This document shows positions 34,200 through 43,843 of a DNA stretch of 59,464 nucleotides, one piece after another. A program made the translations under genes and the position numbers. Location of the stretch: contig DHXP01000024.1 in the NCBI GenBank assembly GCA_002413745.1, positions 1-59,464 on the forward strand, in the 5' to 3' direction. The stretch comes from Flavobacterium sp. UBA5153. Lineage in GTDB: Bacteria; Bacteroidota; Bacteroidia; Flavobacteriales; Flavobacteriaceae. Under the pieces are notes generated by a model. That model was not told where the DNA came from. It made no database searches and saw only the letters and a program-made list of their open reading frames with translations. Every line of letters starts with the position of its first letter. Positions within the stretch are counted from its first letter, which is position 1.

Positions 34200-35192
34200 A
34201 TGTCAAAAATTCAAGAAGAAATAAAAAAACGAATTCTCGTACTCGACGGAGCAATGGGAACGATGCTACAACGCTATAATTTTTCCGAAGAAGATTTCCG
34301 GGGAGAACGTTTCAAAGACTTTCCGTATTCCTTAAAAGGGAACAACGATTTATTGTCCTTGACGCAACCTCAAGCCATAAAAGACATCCACGCACAATAT
34401 TTAGAAGCGGGCGCCGATATTGTCGAAACCAATACTTTTTCAAGTACGACCATTGGTATGGCCGATTATCATCTTGAAGATATCGTTTACGAATTGAACT
34501 ACCAATCGGCTAAAATTGCCCGTGAAGTAGCCGATGAATTTACCGCAAAAAATCCAGATAAACCTCGTTTTGTTGCCGGTTCAATAGGTCCGACAAACAG
34601 AACGGCAAGTATGTCGCCAGATGTGAACGATCCGGGTTATAGAGCCGTAACTTTCGACGATTTAAGAATTGCTTACAAACAACAAGTCGAAGCGTTAATT
34701 GATGGTGGAGTAGATTTATTAATGGTCGAAACGATTTTCGATACTTTAAATGCTAAAGCAGCACTTTTCGCCATCGAAGAAGTCAAAGACGAACGCAAAA
34801 TCGATATTCCAATAATGGTTTCAGGAACAATTACGGATGCTTCTGGAAGAACACTTTCAGGTCAAACCGTGGAAGCATTCCTGATTTCAGTTTCGCATAT
34901 TCCGTTGTTGAGCGTAGGGTTCAATTGCGCATTGGGCGCTCACCAATTAAAACCCTATTTAAAACAATTGGCACACAATACGTCTTTCAATATTTCGGCG
35001 CATCCAAATGCTGGATTGCCAAATGCTTTTGGGCAATATGACGAAACACCCAAAGAAATGCAAGCCCAAATTAAAGAATATTTAGAGGAGAATTTAGTCA
35101 ATATTATCGGCGGCTGTTGTGGTACAAATCCAGAACATATCCGATTGATTGCTGAAGTGGCGAAAAACTATAAACCACGCGTCACCGTGTAG
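34200..35192 (+). CDS. metH: Methionine synthase part 1: homocysteine S-methyltransferase module
   Basis: A 330-residue protein equal to the first domain of cobalamin-dependent MetH. ILVLDGAMGTMLQ opens the barrel; zinc ligands are C243 (GFNC) and C306/C307 (GGCC). It activates homocysteine for methyl transfer from cobalamin on the other subunit. The gene for the remaining domains starts 940 bases downstream, so the enzyme is split. The last residues (RVTV) and stop are read from a repeat whose hairpin follows at 35193. Confidence 0.92.
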   Translation: MSKIQEEIKKRILVLDGAMGTMLQRYNFSEEDFRGERFKDFPYSLKGNNDLLSLTQPQAIKDIHAQYLEAGADIVETNTFSSTTIGMADYHLEDIVYELNYQSAKIAREVADEFTAKNPDKPRFVAGSIGPTNRTASMSPDVNDPGYRAVTFDDLRIAYKQQVEALIDGGVDLLMVETIFDTLNAKAALFAIEEVKDERKIDIPIMVSGTITDASGRTLSGQTVEAFLISVSHIPLLSVGFNCALGAHQLKPYLKQLAHNTSFNISAHPNAGLPNAFGQYDETPKEMQAQIKEYLEENLVNIIGGCCGTNPEHIRLIAEVAKNYKPRVTV

Positions 35193-35212
35193 AGACGCGA
35201 TTTATCGCGTCT
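35193..35212. repeat. Palindromic repeat at the metH part 1 stop codon
   Basis: AGACGCGATTTATCGCGTCT, eight-base arms and a four-base centre, directly after the TAG stop. Confidence 0.75.
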
Positions 35213-35238
35213 AACACAAAGTAAATTTTTTAATTGAT

Positions 35239-35925
35239 ATGAATAAAGAAATAATCGAAAAAACGACAAAATTTTGTAACGAAATTTTCGTAGACAAAAA
35301 GGAATATAAACTCCCTGATGAGTTCAATTACGGACACTTGCCATTATGTGCAATTGATTCTATATTTTCAATTGGGGTAAAATATGAAACTGTTCAAAAT
35401 TCTATCAACCATTTTTGCGACCATTACAGTATCGACAAATTTTCAAAGACAAACGAACTGTCAACCTCGGATTTTTTGAAATTAATGGAGCGACAATCTA
35501 TTAAAGAATTAACTGAAAATATTTATAAAAACCGACAAAGGACTTCTACAAGAAGTGGAATTTTAAAATCCGAAGCAGTTATATTATTCTTAAAGGTATT
35601 GCAGAAATTTAAAATCAATAAATTAAGTGATATTGATAAAATCATTACTAGCGAACAATTTGAAACTGAAATAAAAGAAATACCTGGACAAAATAGTGGA
35701 ATTTCTTTGACATATTTTTTTATGCTTGCAGGTTCAGATGAATTGATAAAGCCAGACAGGATGATTCTTCGGTTTTTAGAGAATATTTCAGGAGAAAAAG
35801 TAAGTTTGAAGGACTGTCAAGTTATTCTTGCAGCAGTAGCGGATCAATTAAAAAATAATGGCTTTAATATTACACCTAAAAAACTTGACAATTTAATTTG
35901 GAATTATCAGCGAAATTTAAATTAA
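35239..35925 (+). CDS. Unknown protein inserted between the two metH genes
   Basis: A 228-residue, mainly helical soluble protein. EIPGQNSGISLTYFFMLAGSDELIKPDRMILRFLENIS, then a C-terminal helix pair, resembles families with a helix-hairpin-helix DNA-glycosylase-like core often seen in accessory islands, but I cannot name it. It is more AT-rich than the metH genes and is followed by a MITE-like element, which suggests it arrived later by transfer. It has no visible link with methionine synthesis. Confidence 0.65.
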   Translation: MNKEIIEKTTKFCNEIFVDKKEYKLPDEFNYGHLPLCAIDSIFSIGVKYETVQNSINHFCDHYSIDKFSKTNELSTSDFLKLMERQSIKELTENIYKNRQRTSTRSGILKSEAVILFLKVLQKFKINKLSDIDKIITSEQFETEIKEIPGQNSGISLTYFFMLAGSDELIKPDRMILRFLENISGEKVSLKDCQVILAAVADQLKNNGFNITPKKLDNLIWNYQRNLN

Positions 35926-35932
35926 TTTGCTA

Positions 35933-36068
35933 ATCTCCGCTAGCGCAAGCGTCACGCTTGTGCCTATAAACAGAAACAAAAAGGAATAAGAATTGAAATA
36001 AAATTAGTTTAAAAAATAATTTTACAAATTGGAATGAGCAAAAGCTTGACGCTTGCGCTAGCAGAGAT
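35933..36068. mobile_element. MITE-like element with 26-bp terminal inverted repeats
   Basis: The ends ATCTCCGCTAGCGCAAGCGT and ACGCTTGCGCTAGCAGAGAT are inverted repeats over 26 bases with two mismatches, enclosing about 84 AT-rich bases with no ORF. The left end also folds on itself (GCGCAAGCG, three bases, CGCTTGTGC). Size and layout suit a non-autonomous element. Confidence 0.65.
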
Positions 36069-36128
36069 GAAGTAAAATCTGTGTTAAAAACTTTGTGACT
36101 TTGTGCCTTCGAGGCAAATAAATAAAAT

Positions 36129-38801
36129 ATGTCAGAAACAAAAAAATATTTAAAATTATCAGGTCTTGAACCGTTAATCATTACGCCGGAAAGCGTTTTT
36201 GTAAACATTGGCGAACGTACCAATGTAACCGGTTCCCGAAAATTCCTTCGATTAATCAAAGAAGAAAAATACGCCGAAGCACTTGCCGTGGCTCGTGACC
36301 AAGTAGAAGGTGGTGCACAAATCATCGATATTAATATGGATGAAGGAATGCTTGATGGCGTTTATGCCATGACCACTTTCCTGAATTTAATCGCTTCCGA
36401 ACCCGATATTTCTCGTGTTCCCTTGATGATTGATAGTTCGAAATGGGAAATTATTGAAGCGGGTTTGAAAGTCGCTCAAGGCAAAAGTGTGGTAAACTCG
36501 ATTTCTTTGAAAGAAGGAGAAGAAAGATTCATTCATCACGCCAAATTAGTAAAACGATACGGAGCGGCAGTAATTGTTATGGCTTTCGACGAAAAAGGTC
36601 AAGCCGATAACTATGAAAGACGTATCGAAATCTGCAAACGTTCCTATGATATTTTAGTTGATGTTGTAGGCTTTCCTGCCGAAGATATTATTTTTGACCC
36701 CAATATTTTTCCGGTAGCAACCGGAATGGACGAACATAAAAACAATGCATTAGATTTTTTCAGAGCCACAAAATGGATTAAAGAAAATTTACCATGCGCA
36801 CATGTAAGTGGCGGTGTGAGTAATGTTTCATTTTCATTTAGAGGAAATGATACCGTTCGCGAAGCGATGCACTCGGCTTTCTTGTATCACGCCATAAAAA
36901 ATGGAATGACAATGGGAATTGTAAATCCTGAAATGTTGTCTATTTATGACGAGATTCCAAAAGACCTTTTGGAACGCGTTGAAGATGTTTTACTCAACAG
37001 AAGAGAAGATGCGACCGAACGACTATTGGATTTCGCCGAAAATGTAAAAGGCGATTTCAAAGTCAATGAAAAAGCGATTCAGGAATGGCGTTCGGGAACA
37101 ATCCAAGAACGATTAACGCATTCTTTGGTAAGAGGAATAGACGAATTTATAGAATTGGACATTGAAGAAGCCAGACTGGCAGCTGCAAAACCAATCGAAG
37201 TAATCGAAATAAACCTGATGGCAGGAATGAATGTCGTTGGTGATTTATTCGGAAGCGGAAAAATGTTTTTGCCTCAAGTGGTGAAATCGGCTCGTGTAAT
37301 GAAAAAAGCGGTGGCTTATTTATTGCCCTATATTGAAGCCGAAAAAGATGGTAAATCTAGCTCGGCTGGAAAAATATTAATGGCTACTGTAAAGGGAGAC
37401 GTTCACGATATCGGGAAAAATATTGTTGCTGTTGTTTTAGCATGTAACAACTACGAGATTGTAGATTTAGGTGTAATGGTTGCTCCGGAAAAAATCATTG
37501 CAGCCGCGATTGAACATAATGTTGATATTATCGGATTAAGCGGATTAATCACGCCGTCATTAGACGAAATGGTGTATTTAGCCAAAGAATTAGATAAGCA
37601 AAATATAAAAATACCAATAATGATTGGTGGTGCCACGACATCACGAGCACATACTGCAGTGAAAATTGCACCTCAATATAGAGAAACAGTAATTTACGTA
37701 AACGATGCTTCAAGAGCCGTTACCGTGGCGGGAAGTTTATTAAATAGCGACAAAAAAATATACGCAAGCACTATTAGAGCCGAGTATGACGCTTTCCGGG
37801 AAACGTTTTTAAACCGATCACGAGATAAAAATTTCTTGACTATTGAACAGGCAAGAGTGAACAAATTGCAATTGGATTGGGAAAATTACAATCCAATGAA
37901 ACCGAATTTTATTGGAACAAAAACCATCGAAGTCGATTTAGATGTTTTGGTTCCTTACATTGACTGGACACCATTTTTTAGAACTTGGGAACTGTTCGGA
38001 AAATATCCTGCGATTCTGACCGATGCCGTTGTGGGCGAACAAGCGCAATCTGTTTTTCACGATGCGCAGGAAATGTTGAAAGTGATTTTGAAAGAAAAGA
38101 AACTGACTGCTAAAGGTATTTACGGCATTTTTCCAGCCAATCAAATCAACGATGATGATATAGAATTGCGTGACGAAAGCGGAAAAGTCTTGGAGAAATT
38201 CTTGACTTTGCGTCAGCAAGCCCAAAAAACAAAAGGCGCACCAAACATCGCTTTGGCCGATTTTATCGCGCCAAAAGAGAGCGGAAAAACGGATTATATG
38301 GGCGCATTTTGTGTGACAACCGGTTTTGGAGTTGATGAATGGGCGGCAGAATTCGAAAAGGATTTGGACGATTATAATTCGATTATGGTGAAAGCGTTGG
38401 CGGATCGTTTTGCGGAAGCATTCGCCGAATATTTGCACGAAAAAATCAGACGAGAAATATGGGGTTACGCTGCCGATGAGGTTTTATCAACCGAAGCGCT
38501 AATCGAAGAAACCTATAAAGGAATTCGTCCGGCACCGGGTTATCCGGCTTGTCCCGACCATTTAGAAAAACCAACGATTTGGAAATTGCTAAATGTTGCG
38601 GAAGAAATTGGTGTAACTTTGACCGAAAGTATGGCGATGTGGCCGGCTTCTTCGGTTTCAGGCTATTATTTTGGCAATCCCGAAAGCAAGTATTTCGGAC
38701 TTGGAAAAATAAAAGAAGACCAAGTTGTCGATTACGCCAAACGTAGAAATATTCCAACGGAAACTGCTATAAAATGGTTGAATCCTAATATAGCAGATTA
38801 A
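36129..38801 (+). CDS. metH: Methionine synthase part 2: folate, cobalamin and reactivation modules
   Basis: An 890-residue protein with the pterin-binding barrel ([15 protein letters not shown] near residue 25), cobalamin cap and Rossmann domain with the DVHDIGKN motif (cobalamin-ligating H426), and the AdoMet-binding reactivation domain ([12 protein letters not shown] near residue 801). It transfers methyl from methyltetrahydrofolate to cobalamin and on to homocysteine held by part 1. metF, which makes the methyl donor, follows after 78 bases. Confidence 0.95.
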   Translation: MSETKKYLKLSGLEPLIITPESVFVNIGERTNVTGSRKFLRLIKEEKYAEALAVARDQVEGGAQIIDINMDEGMLDGVYAMTTFLNLIASEPDISRVPLMIDSSKWEIIEAGLKVAQGKSVVNSISLKEGEERFIHHAKLVKRYGAAVIVMAFDEKGQADNYERRIEICKRSYDILVDVVGFPAEDIIFDPNIFPVATGMDEHKNNALDFFRATKWIKENLPCAHVSGGVSNVSFSFRGNDTVREAMHSAFLYHAIKNGMTMGIVNPEMLSIYDEIPKDLLERVEDVLLNRREDATERLLDFAENVKGDFKVNEKAIQEWRSGTIQERLTHSLVRGIDEFIELDIEEARLAAAKPIEVIEINLMAGMNVVGDLFGSGKMFLPQVVKSARVMKKAVAYLLPYIEAEKDGKSSSAGKILMATVKGDVHDIGKNIVAVVLACNNYEIVDLGVMVAPEKIIAAAIEHNVDIIGLSGLITPSLDEMVYLAKELDKQNIKIPIMIGGATTSRAHTAVKIAPQYRETVIYVNDASRAVTVAGSLLNSDKKIYASTIRAEYDAFRETFLNRSRDKNFLTIEQARVNKLQLDWENYNPMKPNFIGTKTIEVDLDVLVPYIDWTPFFRTWELFGKYPAILTDAVVGEQAQSVFHDAQEMLKVILKEKKLTAKGIYGIFPANQINDDDIELRDESGKVLEKFLTLRQQAQKTKGAPNIALADFIAPKESGKTDYMGAFCVTTGFGVDEWAAEFEKDLDDYNSIMVKALADRFAEAFAEYLHEKIRREIWGYAADEVLSTEALIEETYKGIRPAPGYPACPDHLEKPTIWKLLNVAEEIGVTLTESMAMWPASSVSGYYFGNPESKYFGLGKIKEDQVVDYAKRRNIPTETAIKWLNPNIAD

Positions 38802-38807
38802 AAAAAT

Positions 38808-38876
38808 TGTTTAAAGTTTAAGGTTTGAAGTTGCTCGAGAGAACTTTAAACCTTAAACTTTAAACCTTAAACAAAC
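38808..38876. repeat. AT-rich inverted repeat between metH and metF
   Basis: GTTTAAAGTTTAAGGTTTGAAG and its approximate reverse complement, partly duplicated (AACTTTAAACCTTAAAC twice), around CTCGAGAG. It fills the whole gap between the genes. Confidence 0.5.
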
Positions 38877-38879
38877 AAA

Positions 38880-39836
38880 ATGAAAGTAACACAGCATATA
38901 GAAAACGCACAAGGGAAAACATTGTTTTCTTTCGAGATAATTCCTCCGCAAAAAGGGAGAAGTATACAGGAATTATACGATAATATTGATCCGTTGATGG
39001 AGTTTAAGCCACCATTTATAGACGTAACGACTTCTCGGGAAGAGTATATTTATGTGGATAAAGGCAACGGATTATTGGACAAGAAATTGACCAGAATGCG
39101 TCCCGGAACTTTGGGGATTTGCGCTTCCATAAAACATAAATACCAAGTGGATACTGTGCCACACTTGCTTTGTGGAGGTTTTACAAAGGAAGAAACCGAG
39201 TATATGTTGGTTGATTGCCAATATTTAGGGATTAATAATGTAATGGCACTTCGTGGTGATGCGATGAAAGACGAACAGTCTTTTGTCCCAAAAGAGGGAG
39301 GGAATAATTATGCTTCTGAATTAGTGAGTCAAATTTACCAACTAAACCAAGGGAAATACTTGCACGATGTGATGGATGTGGATAACAAAGCTGATTTTTG
39401 TATTGGCGTTGCGGGTTATCCCGAAAAGCATTTAGAGGCTCCATCCTTGATTTCAGACTTAAAAAGATTGAAAGAAAAAGTAGATGCCGGTGCTGATTAT
39501 GTTGTCACCCAAATGTTTTTTGACAATGCAAAATACTTTGAATTTGTTGCCAAAGCCAGAGAAATAGGAATCACGGTTCCGATTATACCTGGAATCAAAC
39601 CAATAGCAGTGAAAAGACATTTGCAAATTCTACCACAGATTTTCAGAATCGACTTGCCGGAAGACCTGATAAACGCTGTCGAAAAATGCAAAACCCCTGC
39701 TGATATAAGACAAGTTGGCGTGGAATGGGCAATCCAACAATCGCTGGAATTGAAAGCTGCCGGTGTTCCCGTTTTGCATTATTATTCTATGGGAAAATCA
39801 GAAAACATTAGACAAATAGCGAGTAAGGTTTTTTAG
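38880..39836 (+). CDS. metF: Methylenetetrahydrofolate reductase
   Basis: A 318-residue flavin enzyme (FSFEIIPPQKGRS at the N-terminus, NNVMALRGDAMKD, and the TQMFFDNAKYFEFV strand) that reduces methylene-THF to methyl-THF for methionine synthase. Position after metH fits; both may be read from the SAM-I-controlled promoter, although the inserted gene and repeats lie between. Confidence 0.95.
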   Translation: MKVTQHIENAQGKTLFSFEIIPPQKGRSIQELYDNIDPLMEFKPPFIDVTTSREEYIYVDKGNGLLDKKLTRMRPGTLGICASIKHKYQVDTVPHLLCGGFTKEETEYMLVDCQYLGINNVMALRGDAMKDEQSFVPKEGGNNYASELVSQIYQLNQGKYLHDVMDVDNKADFCIGVAGYPEKHLEAPSLISDLKRLKEKVDAGADYVVTQMFFDNAKYFEFVAKAREIGITVPIIPGIKPIAVKRHLQILPQIFRIDLPEDLINAVEKCKTPADIRQVGVEWAIQQSLELKAAGVPVLHYYSMGKSENIRQIASKVF

Positions 39837-39862
39837 GGATTTATAACGAACCATTTTCAATC

Positions 39863-39900
39863 AGACTTGACAGGTTTTTAAAACCTGTGAGGTCTTTTTT
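39863..39900. terminator. Palindromic repeat that can serve as metF terminator
   Basis: AGAC..ACAGGTTTT / AAAACCTGT..GTCT with a one-base centre and six T after it. It resembles the family B palindromes and ends the metF unit. Confidence 0.6.
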
Positions 39901-39919
39901 CATTCCTACTCTCTACAAA

Positions 39920-40008
39920 CTTGTCATTCCGACGAAGGAGGAATCTCTGTTTGTTGCTCTCGTAATTTAGATTTCTCATTCTTCGAAATGACAAACTCAT
40001 TTCAAACC
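39920..40008. repeat. Intergenic inverted repeat
   Basis: TTGTCATTCCGACGAAG at the left and CTTCGAAATGACAA at the right are approximate inverted copies enclosing about 50 bases. No gene is visible in it. Confidence 0.5.
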
Positions 40009-40116
40009 ATATAGATTTTTACCTCAATTAACGCACTTTATTTTGTTTTTGCGTACCTTTAAGTCACTCAAATCGTTAGTTTTTATAAGAGTAAACCAAT
40101 CTTAAAATCAAAATAA

Positions 40117-40476
40117 ATGAAAGAGAAAGCAAAATGGACTCGCATCATTTACATCATTGGCGTTGTTGCCTTGTTAATTGGTGCCATCGATCCTTTGGAA
40201 GGGTCAGTTTTAATAATGGCCGGCAGCGCGCTTCTTGCTTTGTCAGCTTATGTGACGAGCGACAGACATTCGAAAATTTTCACGGCATCACTGATACTGA
40301 TTGTTATTGGAGTGGTTTTTATGTTTTATTTCTCCTCACTTGGCGGTTTTGGAGGGACGTCGACACTGTCGCGGTGGTGGAGTTTATTGATACTTCCATT
40401 TCCGATTGGTTGGCTGATAATTATTACGGTATTAATTAGGAGAGCTATTGAAAACAAATCTCAAAAAGTTGCATAA
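40117..40476 (+). CDS. Small four-helix membrane protein
   Basis: A 119-residue protein with hydrophobic segments at about 9-27, 29-47, 54-72 and 86-108 and short charged loops; the second segment pair carries GSVLIMAGSALLALSAYV and the last WSLLILPFPIGWLIIITVLI. It stands alone between metF and gldA. No function is recognisable. Confidence 0.65.
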   Translation: MKEKAKWTRIIYIIGVVALLIGAIDPLEGSVLIMAGSALLALSAYVTSDRHSKIFTASLILIVIGVVFMFYFSSLGGFGGTSTLSRWWSLLILPFPIGWLIIITVLIRRAIENKSQKVA

Positions 40477-40522
40477 AAAACAGATTAGTTTTTCTAAAGG
40501 TTTCGGGTTAAATGAGTTTTTT

Positions 40523-40580
40523 TGTCACATCGAGCGCAGTCGAGATGTAATGGTGGTTCTCGACTGCGCTCGAACTGACA
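40523..40580. repeat. Long inverted repeat between convergent genes
   Basis: TCGAGCGCAGTCGAGA and TCTCGACTGCGCTCGA are perfect 16-base arms, with TGTCA/TGACA outside them. It lies between the small membrane protein and the end of gldA and could stop both transcripts, though no T-run follows. Confidence 0.75.
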
Positions 40581-40618
40581 ATCCGAATAATCTGTAAACT
40601 GCGACTGAACACTGAATA

Positions 40619-41518
40619 CTATTTTTTGGTAATTTCCCTGAAAACAGCTTCCAGATTTTTATTCTTCTGATTGAGTTGTAGCGTTTTCAAACCATTGGCA
40701 TTGGCAAAATCAAAAACCGCGGGACGCATATCTTTGTCTGCCTTGAAAGTCAATTCCCAAATCATGTCGTGGGTGTTCTTGTAGGAAGTCAGATTCTCGA
40801 TTTTGGCAATCAATTGTTCTTCGACTTTATAATCAAATTCAACTTCGATTACTTGTTCTTTTTCGGCTGAAATTAAGTTATCCAGTTTCTTGTCGGCAAC
40901 AATTTTTCCGTTATTGATGATGATGACGCGGTCGCAAATTGCTTCCACTTCCTGCATAATATGGGTAGAAAGAAAAACGGTTTTGTTCTTACCCACGTTT
41001 TTAATCACGTTTCTGATTTCGACCAATTGGTTTGGGTCTAAACCCGTTGTAGGTTCATCCAATATCAAAACATCGGGATTGTGCAATAAAGCATTGGCAA
41101 GTCCCACACGCTGGCGAAAACCTTTGGACAATTGTCCTATTTTCTTGTGACTTTCGGTGGATAAACCGGTAAGTTGAATCGCTTCTTCGATTCGGGATTT
41201 CGCTACTTTATAGACATCGGCATTGAAAGCCAAATATTCCCGCACGTACAAATCCAAGTACAACGGATTGTGTTCCGGCAGATAGCCGATTGATTGTTGC
41301 ACAGACTTGGCTTGCGTGTTAACATCGAAACCATTTACCGCCGCGGAACCTTCATCGGCAGCAATATACGTGGTCAATATTTTCATCAAAGTCGATTTTC
41401 CGGCGCCATTTGGCCCCAAAAAACCAACGATTTCCCCTTTTTTGACAGAAAACGAAATGTTGTCGAGTGCTTTTTGGACACCGTAACTTTTCGATATGTT
41501 ATTTACTTCTATTGACAT
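40619..41518 (-). CDS. gldA: Gliding motility ABC transporter ATP-binding subunit
   Basis: A 299-residue ATPase with Walker A GPNGAGKST, signature LSKGFRQR and Walker B LILDEPTTGLDP. The overall sequence (SYGVQKALDNISFSVKKGEIVGFLG, then GYLPEHNPLYLDLYVREYL) is that of GldA, which with GldF and GldG is needed for gliding in Flavobacterium; those partners are not in the window. The C-terminal 80 residues are the GldA-specific tail. Other ABC export ATPases are similar, so some uncertainty remains. Confidence 0.85.
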   Translation of the reverse strand: MSIEVNNISKSYGVQKALDNISFSVKKGEIVGFLGPNGAGKSTLMKILTTYIAADEGSAAVNGFDVNTQAKSVQQSIGYLPEHNPLYLDLYVREYLAFNADVYKVAKSRIEEAIQLTGLSTESHKKIGQLSKGFRQRVGLANALLHNPDVLILDEPTTGLDPNQLVEIRNVIKNVGKNKTVFLSTHIMQEVEAICDRVIIINNGKIVADKKLDNLISAEKEQVIEVEFDYKVEEQLIAKIENLTSYKNTHDMIWELTFKADKDMRPAVFDFANANGLKTLQLNQKNKNLEAVFREITKK

Positions 41519-41576
41519 GGCGTATTTATTTGTAGCAAAAGTAAACAGAAAAAGGATTGATTTATTGTTTTTTTAT

Positions 41577-41611
41577 AACCTTTGTCAAAGTTCAAAACTT
41601 TGACAAAGGTT
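41577..41611. repeat. Palindromic repeat family B (gldA / M28 peptidase intergenic)
   Basis: AACCTTTGTCAAAGTT and AACTTTGACAAAGGTT, perfect 16-base arms around three bases. The same element is found in frame in the restriction-modification gene at 53523. Confidence 0.85.
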
Positions 41612-41675
41612 GATGTCATTACCAATTAGATTTCTATATTTACCAATATTCTATCACTCAAAATTAAACTAAAAT

Positions 41676-42596
41676 ATGAATAAAGGAAGTTTACTGTTTT
41701 TTCTCTTTCTGGGACTTTTCGTTCAAGCACAGGAAAAACCAACGATTCAAAAGCAAGAAATCGTAAGAATTGAAACCAAATTGGCTTCAGACAAGATGGA
41801 AGGAAGAGCCATTTTTACGCCGGGAATTGATTCGGCTTCTGCTTTTATTGAAAATGAATTTCAAAAAATAGATCTTTCCTATTTCAAGGATTTAAAAAAA
41901 TATAGACAAGAATTTGTTGTCAAAGGAAAGGCGGCAAATAATGTAATTGGCGTACTTCCAGGGAAATCAAAACCTGATGAGTACGTGGTTTTTTCGGCTC
42001 ATTATGATCATTTGGGAATTATTAAAAATGGGGAAGACAAAATTTTTAACGGAGCCAATGATGATGCTTCGGGAACTACTGCCGTAATAGCTTTGGCAAA
42101 GTATTTTAAGGAATTAAATCAAAACGAAAGAACGATTGTGTTTGTGGCCTTTACCGGTGAAGAGGTGGGCGGTTTTGGCTCGAAGTTTTTTTCGGAAAAC
42201 ATAGATTCCAACAAAGTTGTGGCTATGTTCAATATCGAAATGATTGGGACAGAAAGCAAATGGGGCAAGAATTCGGCTTACATAACCGGTTTTGAAAAAT
42301 CCGATTTTGGAACAATCTTGCAGGGAAATTTACAAGGCTCTAATTTTAATTTCAATCCAGATCCTTATCCACAAGAGCAACTTTTTTATCGTTCAGATAA
42401 TGCAAGATTGGCTGCTTTGGGTGTGCCGGCCCACACTATTTCTACTTCTAAAATGGATGTAGAGCCCAATTATCATAAATTGACTGATGAAGTTTCAACC
42501 TTGGATTTGGACAATATGACCGAAATTATAAAATCAATTGCAATCAGCTCGCAAAGTATTATAAACGGAGGAGACACACCTACAAGAGTGAAATAG
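41676..42596 (+). CDS. Secreted M28 family zinc peptidase
   Basis: A 306-residue protein with a signal peptide (to about VQAQ). The two-zinc site is complete: SAHYDHLG, NGANDDASG, FTGEEVGG with the general-base glutamate, the NIEMIG aspartate-equivalent region and YHKLTDEV. The family includes aminopeptidases and glutaminyl cyclase-like enzymes acting outside the cytoplasm. It is transcribed alone. Confidence 0.88.
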   Translation: MNKGSLLFFLFLGLFVQAQEKPTIQKQEIVRIETKLASDKMEGRAIFTPGIDSASAFIENEFQKIDLSYFKDLKKYRQEFVVKGKAANNVIGVLPGKSKPDEYVVFSAHYDHLGIIKNGEDKIFNGANDDASGTTAVIALAKYFKELNQNERTIVFVAFTGEEVGGFGSKFFSENIDSNKVVAMFNIEMIGTESKWGKNSAYITGFEKSDFGTILQGNLQGSNFNFNPDPYPQEQLFYRSDNARLAALGVPAHTISTSKMDVEPNYHKLTDEVSTLDLDNMTEIIKSIAISSQSIINGGDTPTRVK

Positions 42597-42760
42597 ATAA
42601 ACAGCAATTTTTTTGTTTAAAATATAAGGACTTATCGACTTAAAGACGCTCAAACGCAGTTGCTTAAATGTGATTTTTAGAGGCGGTTTTTGAATATTAC
42701 ATAATAAAAAACAGGTTTTACCGAGAATTCTTTTTTTGTTCAATAAAATATGTCTTTTTT

Positions 42761-42791
42761 TTTGGTTGGCAGAAAATTATTTATACATTCG
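42761..42791 (+). promoter_or_regulatory. pheA promoter
   Basis: TTTG (42761-42764), 19 bases, TACATTCG (42784-42791), one mismatch from TAnnTTTG. The transcript would start near 42796 and carry a leader of about 170 bases. Confidence 0.6.
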
Positions 42792-42820
42792 CAAAGAATT
42801 TATTAAAAAACAGAATCAAA

Positions 42821-42877
42821 ATGTCCAATAACCGTTTTTATTTTAGCAATACTTACTACTTCTTTTTTAGGAAGTAA
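42821..42877 (+). CDS. Phe/Tyr-rich leader peptide before pheA (18 aa)
   Basis: MSNNRFYFSNTYYFFFRK: five Phe and three Tyr in 18 residues, with TAC TAC TTC TTT TTT in a row. It precedes a terminator and the prephenate dehydratase gene, the classical layout of the enterobacterial pheA leader. Its stop codon overlaps the 5' arm of a possible antiterminator. Confidence 0.8.
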   Translation: MSNNRFYFSNTYYFFFRK

Positions 42878-42956
42878 GGATTGTCTATGGTTATTTGAAA
42901 AACAAGAAACAAATAAAACTAATATACAATCCTGATGAAAATCAGGATTTTTTTTT
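42871..42956 (+). terminator. pheA attenuator (alternative stems and terminator)
   Basis: Terminator: AATCCTGAT, GAAA loop, ATCAGGATT, then eight T, ending nine bases before the pheA ATG. Antiterminator: AGGATTGT (42877-42884) with ACAATCCT (42926-42933), perfect over eight bases and overlapping the terminator arm. The upstream GAAGTAAG (42871-42878) can instead pair with the Tyr-Tyr-Phe codon region (CTTAC..TTC), giving the usual 1:2, 2:3, 3:4 set. Confidence 0.75.
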
Positions 42957-42964
42957 GAGTATTT

Positions 42965-43792
42965 ATGAGCACAACAATTGCAATTCAAGGTATAAAAGGA
43001 TCTTTTCACCATCAGGTGGCACAAGAATACTATTCTCAGAATGTTGAGGTAGACGAATGTCTGTCATTTGAAGAATTGGTTGATAGTTTAATGTCGGGAA
43101 AATCGGATGAAGCGGTTATGGCGATTGAGAACTCGATTGCTGGACCAATTATCCCAAATTATGCTTTGATAGACAAGAATAATTTGCACATTATTGGCGA
43201 ACATTACTTAAGCATTCATCAAAATTTGATGGCTCTAAAAGGTCAAAAAATTGGGGATATACAAGAAGTACATTCTCATCCAATTGCTTTGTTGCAATGT
43301 ATGGAGTTTTTGAAAAAGCATCCACACATAAAAATTGTCGAGGATAAAGATACGGCTGAAACGGCACGAAGAATCCACGAAAATCAATTGACAGGAATTG
43401 CGGCAATCGCCAGCAAAACGGCTTCGGAAATGTATGATTTGGAAATTTTGGCTCCAGAAATTCAAACGATTAATAATAATATGACGCGATTTGTCATTAT
43501 TAAAAAGGAGAATTCATTTGTGTCGAAAGAAGAAATAAACAGAGCTTCCTTGAAATTCGAATTGGATCACAAACGCGGAAGTCTGGCTGCTGTTTTGAAT
43601 GTAATGAGCGATTGTAAGCTGAATTTAACCAAAATTCAATCCTTGCCAAAAATTGAAACACCTTGGAAATATTCATTTTTTGTAGACGTGACTTTCTCCA
43701 ACTATGAGGATTATGCAAAAGCAAAATCATTAATGGAAATTATGGCAGAATACTTCAAAGTATTGGGCGAATATAAAAATACAAAACCGTAG
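42965..43792 (+). CDS. pheA: Prephenate dehydratase
   Basis: A 275-residue enzyme converting prephenate to phenylpyruvate. IAIQGIKGSFHHQVAQEYY opens the catalytic domain; NNMTRFVII holds the catalytic Thr and Arg; residues about 190-275 are an ACT domain (SLKFELDHKRGSLAAVL, TKIQSLPKIETPWKYSFFVD) that should bind Phe for feedback inhibition. There is no fused chorismate mutase; that activity is with DAHP synthase at the end of the cluster. Confidence 0.94.
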   Translation: MSTTIAIQGIKGSFHHQVAQEYYSQNVEVDECLSFEELVDSLMSGKSDEAVMAIENSIAGPIIPNYALIDKNNLHIIGEHYLSIHQNLMALKGQKIGDIQEVHSHPIALLQCMEFLKKHPHIKIVEDKDTAETARRIHENQLTGIAAIASKTASEMYDLEILAPEIQTINNNMTRFVIIKKENSFVSKEEINRASLKFELDHKRGSLAAVLNVMSDCKLNLTKIQSLPKIETPWKYSFFVDVTFSNYEDYAKAKSLMEIMAEYFKVLGEYKNTKP

Positions 43793-43843
43793 TAAGTCAT
43801 AAAGTTCAAAGTCATAAAGTCGAAAGAATTTTAAAATAAGAAA

